A stretch of 18,514 nucleotides of DNA from assembly GCA_964585895.1 (NCBI GenBank), contig CAZPFP010000008.1:1-18514 (forward strand), given 5' to 3'. A program made the translations under genes and the position numbers. Every line of letters starts with the position of its first letter. Position 1 is the first letter of the stretch. Source of the DNA: CAZPFP01 sp964585895. Its GTDB lineage: Bacteria; Patescibacteriota; Microgenomatia; PFEM01; JAHIFH01. Below are positions 13,488-18,514 of the stretch, piece by piece. Below the pieces are notes generated by a model, which searched no databases, had not been told where the DNA came from, and saw only the letters and a list, made by a program, of their open reading frames with translations.

Positions 13488-13922
13488 CTATTCTCCCGTC
13501 AATTCTTCTAGAACAGCCCTTCCTTTAGCACTCAATTCGTATCCGTCATCAATCCGTTGAATAATATCGTCATCTTCGAGTGCTTTTAAGTGTGGTATTA
13601 AGTTCAGGTCAGAAGGAACATCCTTTTCGATTAGTTTGAGTCTCCGCTCAACCTCATTTTGTAGGTCTTTGAGGGAAAGAGGATATTCCTTCAAATTTCC
13701 CCTTACACTTTCCCTCAGACTAATGATGATTAAGGTCCTTTCGATATGTGTTACTATCATTCCCATTAACTCATATTTGCCCTTTGGCTTTCTTTCGATT
13801 CTTACTATGGAACGGTACCAGATGGCGCTAATGACCAACAGACAAACAAGACTGAGAAAGGAAAGAATAAGTGTCAGTCCCAATTCTACCACTTCTTGTG
13901 CCAGAGACAGATAGGTTGCCAT
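13488..13922 (-). CDS. Membrane-anchored protein with C-terminal winged-helix-like domain
   Basis: A 144-residue protein of unknown family. One membrane helix lies at about 14-35 (LGLTLILSFLSLVCLLVISA). A cytoplasmic helical segment follows (KYELMGMIVTHIERTLIIIS), then a C-terminal region about 95-144 with the shape of a winged helix: PSDLNLIPHLKALEDDDIIQ, then a hairpin wing DDGYELSAKGRAVLEEL. That ending, 'dGY-L-x-x-G-x-x-x-L-x-x-L', is common in MarR/PadR-like and archaeal wHTH proteins. The suggestion is a membrane-tethered regulator or a protein-protein adaptor; DNA binding is not shown. A GGGAGG ends 8 bases upstream of the ATG. It follows the 60-residue gene by 16 bp. Confidence 0.75.
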   Translation of the reverse strand: MATYLSLAQEVVELGLTLILSFLSLVCLLVISAIWYRSIVRIERKPKGKYELMGMIVTHIERTLIIISLRESVRGNLKEYPLSLKDLQNEVERRLKLIEKDVPSDLNLIPHLKALEDDDIIQRIDDGYELSAKGRAVLEELTGE

Positions 13923-13938
13923 CGTTTTTACCTCCCTC

Positions 13939-14121
13939 TTATTTAATGAGGAAAATTGTGCCGACCATACAGGCTAAGCACACCATCAAAATGGTGAAGA
14001 TTGTCAGTTGTAGGACTGTCTGAGTTAAGGCGAACCGACGAATCACCCAAGAGCTAACGCCTATAAAGACTAGACCCAAAACAAGACTGATTAAAATGCC
14101 AAGAATTACTACTGCCCACAT
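13939..14121 (-). CDS. 60-residue two-helix membrane protein, first gene of small membrane operon
   Basis: Unrecognised protein starting MWAVVILGILISLVLGLVFI and ending in a second hydrophobic segment (LTIFTILMVCLACMVGTIFL); the linker contains RRFALTQT. The ATG at 14121 was chosen over the longer reading from 14193, because AAGGAG lies 9 bases upstream, whereas the upstream part (MQKTIGFVTLSLS and so on) falls on the promoter and is polar. A TTGCAA-17-TACTCT promoter with extended TG precedes it by about 43 bp. The topology predicts both ends on the same side, with only a short loop. No homologue is recognised. Confidence 0.75.
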   Translation of the reverse strand: MWAVVILGILISLVLGLVFIGVSSWVIRRFALTQTVLQLTIFTILMVCLACMVGTIFLIK

Positions 14122-14164
14122 TTTTCTTTTCTCCTTTTTTTGATTTTTCAGGTGCGACAAGGAA

Positions 14165-14193
14165 AGAGTAACAAAACCGATAGTTTTTTGCAA
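14165..14193 (-). promoter_or_regulatory. Promoter of the small membrane protein operon
   Basis: TTGCAA (14193-14188, 4 of 6), a 17-bp spacer and TACTCT (14170-14165, 3 of 6) with an extended TGT immediately before it. It sits just after the end of the rplT remnant and leaves an untranslated leader of about 37 nt carrying AAGGAG. Moderate support only. Confidence 0.45.
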
Positions 14194-14199
14194 GAAGTT

Positions 14200-14292
14200 T
14201 TATTTCTTTGCTTTTTCCACAACAGTCTTAAAGGTGTCGGGGTCGTAAAGGGCTAAATCAGCCAGAATTTTCCGATTGAGGCTGGATGTTTG
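14200..14292 (-). pseudogene. rplT: Remnant of the 3' end of rplT (ribosomal protein bL20)
   Basis: On the minus strand the frame reads SLNRKILADLALYDPDTF and KTVVEKAKK before TAA at 14202-14200. This matches the invariable C-terminal helix of bL20 (the '..x-NRK-x-LA-x-LA-x-x-x-P-x-x-F-x-x-x-VE-x-AK' pattern). The match begins abruptly near 14283; further upstream the frame reads ITINQTS-like residues and meets a stop within 30 bases, so about 90 N-terminal residues of the normal 115-120 are missing. No start codon is available. It is a fragment, not a functional gene, and an intact rplT must exist elsewhere. In enterobacteria rplT is followed by pheM-pheS-pheT, so its presence upstream of pheST may reflect ancestral order. 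Confidence 0.8.
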
Positions 14293-14297
14293 ATTTA

Positions 14298-14306
14298 TGG
14301 TAAACT
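14298..14306 (+). promoter_or_regulatory. Extended -10 promoter of the PrsW-like protease gene
   Basis: TGG-TAAACT, an extended -10 with four of six matches, ends 6 bp before the ATG at 14313; a weak TTGAGG lies 19 bp further up. No Shine-Dalgarno sequence is present, so the mRNA would be leaderless. Confidence 0.4.
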
Positions 14307-14312
14307 GAATTT

Positions 14313-14729
14313 ATGGTTGAGAAAAGAGTCCAAAATCACATTACAATTATTTTCACTCTCATTTTTGTCTCAGTGGCACCTTTAATTCTCATTCCTATCG
14401 AACTAGTAATCCCCTATCCCCATATTGTCGAAGAACTAGCCAAGCTACTGATTATTTTTTTTGTTATTCAATTAAATAAAAACTCTCAATTTAAGCTGGT
14501 TTTAATCTCTAGTTTTCTCTTTGCTTTTTCTGAGAGTATGTTTTATTTAGGCAGTGCTTACAGTGGCGGCTATGCTTTTTTATTTGCCCAAAAACTATTA
14601 TTGACTACTTTGTTTCACACATCTACCCTTTTGCTTTTTCTTTTTTCTGCCAGGAGAGCAAAGAAGTTGCTCTTCATCGCCTTACCAATGGCTATCTTGT
14701 GGCACTTCCTTTTCAATCAAGTCTTTTAA
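14313..14729 (+). CDS. PrsW-like intramembrane protease (minimal form)
   Basis: A 138-residue polytopic membrane protein with about four or five helices. It carries the motif order of the PrsW family in sequence: EELAK (the EExxK motif), FAFSESMFYLG (a Glu in a membrane helix), FHTSTLL (a His in the next helix), and WHFLFN (HxxxN) at the C-terminus. PrsW cleaves anti-sigma factors inside the membrane in Bacillus; the wider family includes abortive-infection and CAAX-like proteases. The protein is much shorter than PrsW (about 220 aa), so it is a minimal or divergent member, and substrate is unknown. It lies alone on the plus strand, convergent with the 518-residue surface protein (4-bp overlap of the stops). 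Motif-based call, moderate certainty. Confidence 0.65.
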   Translation: MVEKRVQNHITIIFTLIFVSVAPLILIPIELVIPYPHIVEELAKLLIIFFVIQLNKNSQFKLVLISSFLFAFSESMFYLGSAYSGGYAFLFAQKLLLTTLFHTSTLLLFLFSARRAKKLLFIALPMAILWHFLFNQVF

Positions 14730-16282
14730 AACGCGCCAAAGATTCTTAAGAGCGTGGAAAGGAAGAAAGAAGTGAGAAGAGTAGCAAAGACAGCCAACCC
14801 GAGATAAAGAAGAATCCTAAGGAATTTTGTCTTTTTAATCAAAATACTGCCTCGTTCGAAGGGAACTTGGAATATCCTTATTGGGAATAAGTATTTTCCC
14901 CCCTTGCCTATTAAATAAAGGTTGGTTAATCCCAAAAGTCCCAACCCTACAACCACCGCTAAGATAATTCCCCAGGTAGCCGTTATCTGAATCCCGCCAA
15001 TATTAGCAATGACCTTTTTCTCGCCTTCCCAAGCTAAAACCAAACCATTAAGAGTTTCAAAATTTTTCTTAGCTATTTCCAAGTCAGCCAGATTTTCCCG
15101 ATAAACGATGATATATTCATCAGGAGTAATGGTTCCTTCCTGCTTTTCCAAAATTGAGTCTAATCTACTATTGATATCATTGACCAACATCGAGCCCTGG
15201 GCAAAATAGGAAGAGCCTTTTAGGAAGTCAATCGCTTGGTTAGCGTTCTTTTTTAAGTTTTCTATCTCCGAATCAGCTATCTGCCAAACATTTTTTATCT
15301 TCACTGATTTAGTAATTATCTCCTGAGGAGCGAGCCTGAATTCGCCGTAAAGATAATAAGTTTCCTCAGCAGAGTCGTATTTAATCTCCAGTCCGTCGAG
15401 ATTAACAATATGTTCGGGTTTGATCTCGCGCGGCAGTTTTTCTTCAAAGACAACTGTTTGGGTCAAACTGGTTGAGGGGTTTTTAATTTCCGCATTGAGA
15501 ATAATACTTCCTTTTTCATACCAGACTTTGATTTGGGGCGCATTAGCCACTTTTTCCAAGAGCTGACGGTTGACAGAAGCCAGGGTTTCTAAGGAGTCAA
15601 TTTTGTCATCGATGTCAGTGACTGAAGCTTGGGTGGCTAAACCGGAAACATCAGCGGTGGCGGTTGAGGCCATATCCGTATCACCAACCTTAGTGCTGGT
15701 GAGAGCTCTTGTGGTGTAAGACCAGATGGTGGCGGCGGTGGCGCCACTGGTGGAGATAGCGGCGTCAATGTTGTCAGCTAAAACCTTGCCGATACTGCCG
15801 GTGGTAGTCAAGCCCGAAGTTAAGGCATTCCAAATATCAACCACCAGAGTACCAAAACTGCTTAAAGTCCGAGAGGAATATCCCCAGATACTTTCATCTA
15901 CATTTTCAAATGATGTTCCCAAGATAAAACTTTTATCAATATAACCGGTGTCACCTGAGTTGTTGCAATACATTAAAGCACGGTAAAAGCCTTCCGGAGA
16001 GGCAATGTTAGACGTGTAATAATGCCAGCCGTCAGCACTGGCAGTCATGGCCCCATTGTCAACAATCAGGGTGCCATCGGGGTCGCGAATGTCTATCGTG
16101 CAGATTTGGGAGATTATCGGACTGCCGCTGCTGTCAAAAACGTATTCGCCAATTTCACAGTCAGTACTGGGCTGACAGCGTTGGTACATCTGAGCGGCGG
16201 CAAAAACCGGACTCATTCCCCTGGTGTTTGCTACAACCAGTATAAAAAGAATAATCTTTGTTAGTTTTTTTATATCAAACAT
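14726..16282 (-). CDS. Secreted/membrane-anchored surface protein with beta-sandwich and C-terminal helices
   Basis: Unrecognised 518-residue envelope protein. A Sec-type signal peptide (MFDIKKLTKIILFILVVANT, cleavage near VFAAA) has no twin-arginine motif. Residues about 32-125 look like a beta-sandwich (DPDGTLIVDN, DGWHYYTSN, EGFYRALMYC) with several Cys. Then come two related short motifs, ESIWGYSSRTLSS and ATIWSYTTRALTS, in a Thr/Ser/Ala-rich stretch. A short coiled coil (IDDKIDSLETLASVNRQLLEK) leads to a second beta domain (about 255-340), a helical region, and two membrane helices near 435-458 and 492-513. The layout suggests a surface protein anchored by its C-terminus. It lies 16 bp after tatA. 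The ATG has no Shine-Dalgarno; TATTAA lies 7 bp upstream. Confidence 0.7.
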   Translation of the reverse strand: MFDIKKLTKIILFILVVANTRGMSPVFAAAQMYQRCQPSTDCEIGEYVFDSSGSPIISQICTIDIRDPDGTLIVDNGAMTASADGWHYYTSNIASPEGFYRALMYCNNSGDTGYIDKSFILGTSFENVDESIWGYSSRTLSSFGTLVVDIWNALTSGLTTTGSIGKVLADNIDAAISTSGATAATIWSYTTRALTSTKVGDTDMASTATADVSGLATQASVTDIDDKIDSLETLASVNRQLLEKVANAPQIKVWYEKGSIILNAEIKNPSTSLTQTVVFEEKLPREIKPEHIVNLDGLEIKYDSAEETYYLYGEFRLAPQEIITKSVKIKNVWQIADSEIENLKKNANQAIDFLKGSSYFAQGSMLVNDINSRLDSILEKQEGTITPDEYIIVYRENLADLEIAKKNFETLNGLVLAWEGEKKVIANIGGIQITATWGIILAVVVGLGLLGLTNLYLIGKGGKYLFPIRIFQVPFERGSILIKKTKFLRILLYLGLAVFATLLTSFFLSTLLRIFGAF

Positions 16283-16298
16283 CTTATGGTTAATATGT

Positions 16299-16463
16299 TT
16301 ACTTCTTTTTGTTCTCCTCTTTTTCTCCTTGAACCGATTTCTTAAAAATGTTTAGTGATTCTCCTAAACCTCTTGCCAACTCTGGTAATTTTTTTCCGCC
16401 AAACAAAAGTAAAAGAACAACCAAGACAACAACAATTTCTGTCGTTCCAATTCTACCCAACAT
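16299..16463 (-). CDS. tatA: Twin-arginine translocase subunit TatA
   Basis: A 54-residue TatA-family protein: short N-terminus MLGRIGTTEIVVV, a membrane helix (IVVVLVVLLLLF), the FGGKKLPELARGLGESL hinge and amphipathic helix that defines the family, and a charged tail (KKSVQGEKEENKKK). E. coli TatA has the same FGTKKLGSIGSDLG-type hinge. It is too short for default ORF lists. The ATG lies inside the end of tatC (11-bp overlap in another frame) and has a strong AGGAGGTG seven bases upstream. TatA oligomers form the passage for folded proteins recognised by TatC. Confidence 0.93.
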   Translation of the reverse strand: MLGRIGTTEIVVVLVVLLLLFGGKKLPELARGLGESLNIFKKSVQGEKEENKKK

Positions 16464-17208
16464 AAAGTTTCACCTCCTCCCTTTTTTGCCCTCTGAGCAA
16501 AAACAAAGTTAATTCAAATAAAATTAAAACCGGCAAAACCATTAAAACCAGAGAAAAACCATCGGCTGGTGGTAGCAAAGCCACACCGACAAAAGCGCCG
16601 ACGATAATCAAAGGTCTTTTTTCTTTTAACGCTTTGATTTTTACTAAATCTAATTTTACCAGAAAAAACAGGACCAGGGGAAATTGGAAAATGAGTCCTA
16701 AAAAAGCCGAGGTTAAAAGGATTTGAGAAAGAAAGAGTTCAATGTCCCAGAAATTGCTGATTTTATCAGTTAAGAAGACTTGAGAAAAACCTAAGACTAC
16801 CCAGCGCATTAAAAGGAGACCAAAAACAAAGCCAACTATAAAAAGGATTAAACTGGAAACAAGCAAAGGTAGAATCAGCTTTCTTTCCTTTTTTCTTAGT
16901 GCCGGTCTAATAAAACTGACAAGGCTGAAAATTAAGATCGGGGTGCTGGCAATAATGGCTAAAAACAAACCGGTATTAACCGCCAGGTTAAAGACCTGAA
17001 AAGGCGAGGTAATGATAATCTGAACCTCACCAAGATTAAAAATCTTAAAAAACCACTCAATCATCTGACGAAAAAATGTAAAACCAACAAGAAAGGCAAG
17101 GGCGAAAATGATAAAAGTTGAAAGCAATCTCTTTCTTGCCTCAGTGAGGTAAAGCTGGCATTCGTAAATTAATTTTTCCACCTGGAGAGTTATTGATTGA
17201 TTTTCCAT
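16453..17208 (-). CDS. tatC: Twin-arginine translocase subunit TatC
   Basis: TatC is the six-helix membrane receptor for twin-arginine signal peptides. The 251-residue protein shows the family pattern: the cytoplasmic ARKRLL segment before helix 1, then the SPFQVFNLAVNTGLFLAI loop/helix (compare the P-x-E-x-F region), and the RPALRKKERKLILP cytosolic stretch. The C-terminal LPPADGFSLVLMVLPVLILF matches the E. coli TPPDVFSQ...P...LFE segment. Length is in the normal range. It lies 11 bp after the stop of the surface protein gene, and its 3' end contains the tatA start. No TatB gene is in the window, so a minimal TatA-TatC system is likely. Confidence 0.92.
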   Translation of the reverse strand: MENQSITLQVEKLIYECQLYLTEARKRLLSTFIIFALAFLVGFTFFRQMIEWFFKIFNLGEVQIIITSPFQVFNLAVNTGLFLAIIASTPILIFSLVSFIRPALRKKERKLILPLLVSSLILFIVGFVFGLLLMRWVVLGFSQVFLTDKISNFWDIELFLSQILLTSAFLGLIFQFPLVLFFLVKLDLVKIKALKEKRPLIIVGAFVGVALLPPADGFSLVLMVLPVLILFELTLFLLRGQKREEVKLYVG

Positions 17209-17219
17209 TCTTTTGTCAA

Positions 17220-18514
17220 CTACCCTATCTCTATCGTGTTTCTTATCGGTTTCACTTCAAAACTAGCTTCTGCCACAATATCATTCCCCCCATATCCCGC
17301 AATAGTAATCACCACCCGATAAGTCCCAGCCAAATCGGTGCTGGTATATGCTCCAGTATAAGTCCCATCCGCAGAGGTAGCGTCAGGGTAAACTCCATTA
17401 TCAGCAAAAGTTGGAGTATCAGTCGTTGCGTCTGGTTTGGTTATTACACAGGTTGGGGTATAAGTAGTTAGTTTGTTTCCTGCCCAATCATAGACTTCAG
17501 CATACAAGATTACATTCTCATTCCTTTGGTAAAAACTATTGTTTGTCCAAACCTTAGCCCGCCAAGTCTGGTTGGTAGCAATTTCCGTTTGGTCTATTTT
17601 ATGGTCAATATCTATTGGATAGTCGAGAACTTTATTTCCACCAGAATCTTCTAAATAAACTCTGTGAGTAGTATAAACTTCATCTTTGACTGTGCCAGAA
17701 AGATACTGATACCTCCTCAAGATGTAGGCGGCAGGAGTTGGATAACCACTAGCATCAGTCGCCCCATCGTAGAGTAAAGTGTCGCCATAAGTAGAAACAC
17801 TCCCATAGACCTTGAGAACTCCATTAGCAATCGCATTACCGTCCTCATCAACAAAGTGAGGATTAAAAGTATAATCTTCCTTAATGATAGGATTGGTAAT
17901 AGTGCCTGTTATAGTAACCGTATCCCTAACATCACGTACCCATAATCCACAGACTAAGTTGAAACCAATAGTCCAACCATTTAATTTAATATCCTTAACA
18001 ATGTCAGCCTCGGCAGCCATATCTTGAGTTTGACGAACATAAAGAGCACTCCTAGCACTTCCCCAAGTAACCCAAGTATTGTCACCAGTAAAAGACCAAG
18101 TTCGACCACTTCCCCCATCCATAGTTATTCCACCATAGAAAGTACAATCGTGAAAAGTCAAATTAGAAGTAGTAGCCATAGGCAAACTCATTGTCCTAGT
18201 CGAACCTACTGGTTGATAGAAAGTGCATCTTGTGAAGTTGCCAATTCCATAAAAGGTAGGTCCTGCTCCTACCTCATTGAGATAACACAAAAAAACATCA
18301 GTCCAGTTCACAGTCGAGTTACTAAGTTCACTTATTATAGATTCAGAATCAAATGAACCGCCATAGTGCCTTAAGGCAATCATACTTTGGGTTAAGGTAA
18401 AGACAACTCCATCAAATTGCATCATGTATGCCTTATTTAATAAAGGACAAACATAGAAGAAATAATTAGAGTCTGAAATACCACCGCTTAAAATCAACTC
18501 TGCCCATAGTTCCA
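17220..18514 (-). CDS. Large surface/adhesin-like protein, C-terminal part (5' partial)
   Basis: The frame runs open to the window edge (ELWAELILSGG continues into the visible part), so the N-terminus is missing. The first about 180 residues consist of short strands with alternating Thr, Asn, Phe and Gly (NLTFHDCTFYGGITMDG, GNFTRCTFYQP), suggesting a right-handed beta-helix. Next comes a beta domain with VDEDGNAIANGVLKVYGS, which looks like a carboxypeptidase-regulatory or Ig-like strand pair. The end is an Ig-like domain (ENVILYAEVYDWAGNKL, DNGVYPDATSADGTYTGAYT, AGTYRVVITIAGYGGN). The 'DGTY-G' pattern is frequent in large secreted proteins of this kind. No membrane anchor is seen at the C-terminus. 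Function unknown; location at the cell surface inferred from composition and from tatCA following. Confidence 0.65.
   Translation of the reverse strand, partial: ELWAELILSGGISDSNYFFYVCPLLNKAYMMQFDGVVFTLTQSMIALRHYGGSFDSESIISELSNSTVNWTDVFLCYLNEVGAGPTFYGIGNFTRCTFYQPVGSTRTMSLPMATTSNLTFHDCTFYGGITMDGGSGRTWSFTGDNTWVTWGSARSALYVRQTQDMAAEADIVKDIKLNGWTIGFNLVCGLWVRDVRDTVTITGTITNPIIKEDYTFNPHFVDEDGNAIANGVLKVYGSVSTYGDTLLYDGATDASGYPTPAAYILRRYQYLSGTVKDEVYTTHRVYLEDSGGNKVLDYPIDIDHKIDQTEIATNQTWRAKVWTNNSFYQRNENVILYAEVYDWAGNKLTTYTPTCVITKPDATTDTPTFADNGVYPDATSADGTYTGAYTSTDLAGTYRVVITIAGYGGNDIVAEASFEVKPIRNTIEIG

Noticed and set aside
14122..14193. Longer reading of the 60-residue protein from 14193
   Set aside because: The additional part lies over the promoter and the Shine-Dalgarno sequence, while ATG at 14121 has AAGGAG nine bases upstream.
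17208..17220. TTGACA just upstream of tatC as a -35 element
   Set aside because: No -10 hexamer follows at 16-18 bp before or near the tatC start; the gene follows the upstream stop by 11 bp and is likely co-transcribed.
1..18514. CRISPR array, insertion sequence or rRNA genes
   Set aside because: No direct repeats with regular spacers, no transposase-like frame and no rRNA motifs were seen on either strand.

Overview
The window looks like chromosomal DNA of a small-genome, AT-rich bacterium, most likely a Candidate Phyla Radiation (Patescibacteria) member, perhaps of the Microgenomates type. Pointers are the compact protein versions (short NusB, RNase III and a 674-residue PheT without its OB-fold insert), a divergent acyl-carrier-like protein, one-base gene overlaps, small membrane proteins tucked between housekeeping genes, and several promoters placed so close to the start codon that the mRNA would be leaderless. 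The lineage is inferred from gene content and style; no marker phylogeny was possible.

Layout. 1-1197 (+): end of a type IV pilus assembly operon, pilN (partial) and pilO. 1191-6593 (-): one long housekeeping operon, read tyrS, 36-aa membrane peptide, recG, rpmF, nusB, acyl-carrier-like protein, rnc, rpsP, khpA. Most junctions overlap or are a few bases long, except 52 bp between nusB and the acyl-carrier gene. 6641-9247 (+): class A penicillin-binding protein, divergent from tyrS. 9287-9620 (+): small gene broken by a single base in an A8 run. 9637-12967 (-): phenylalanine locus: consensus promoter, Phe-rich leader peptide, attenuator, tRNA-Phe(GAA), pheS, pheT. 12983-14193 (-): four-gene operon of small membrane proteins with strong Shine-Dalgarno sites, ended by a long hairpin. 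14200-14292 (-): orphan 3' end of rplT (ribosomal protein bL20). 14313-14729 (+): PrsW-like intramembrane protease. 14726-18514 (-): secretion and surface block: partial beta-rich surface protein, tatC, tatA, and a signal-peptide protein with two C-terminal membrane helices.

Main discovery candidate. The tRNA-Phe/pheS/pheT transcript appears to be governed by classical ribosome-mediated attenuation. A TTGACA-17-TATACT promoter is followed 7 nt later by the AUG of a 17-codon peptide, MQVPTITQAAFLKFFFT. Next comes a GGGGAGGUU antiterminator and then a CUCCCC/GGGGAG-U6 terminator that ends 5 nt before the tRNA. The antiterminator can pair with the 5' arm of the terminator, or with the beginning of the leader. 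This resembles the enterobacterial pheM-pheST attenuator in logic. Here the leader would be leaderless and the controlled operon also contains the cognate tRNA gene. I know of no description of this in Patescibacteria.

Other points of note: the acyl-carrier-like protein has Thr in place of the phosphopantetheine Ser; a small membrane gene has good ribosome-binding signals but apparently only an AUA start; and a relic of rplT sits upstream of pheST, which recalls the rplT-pheST order of enterobacteria.
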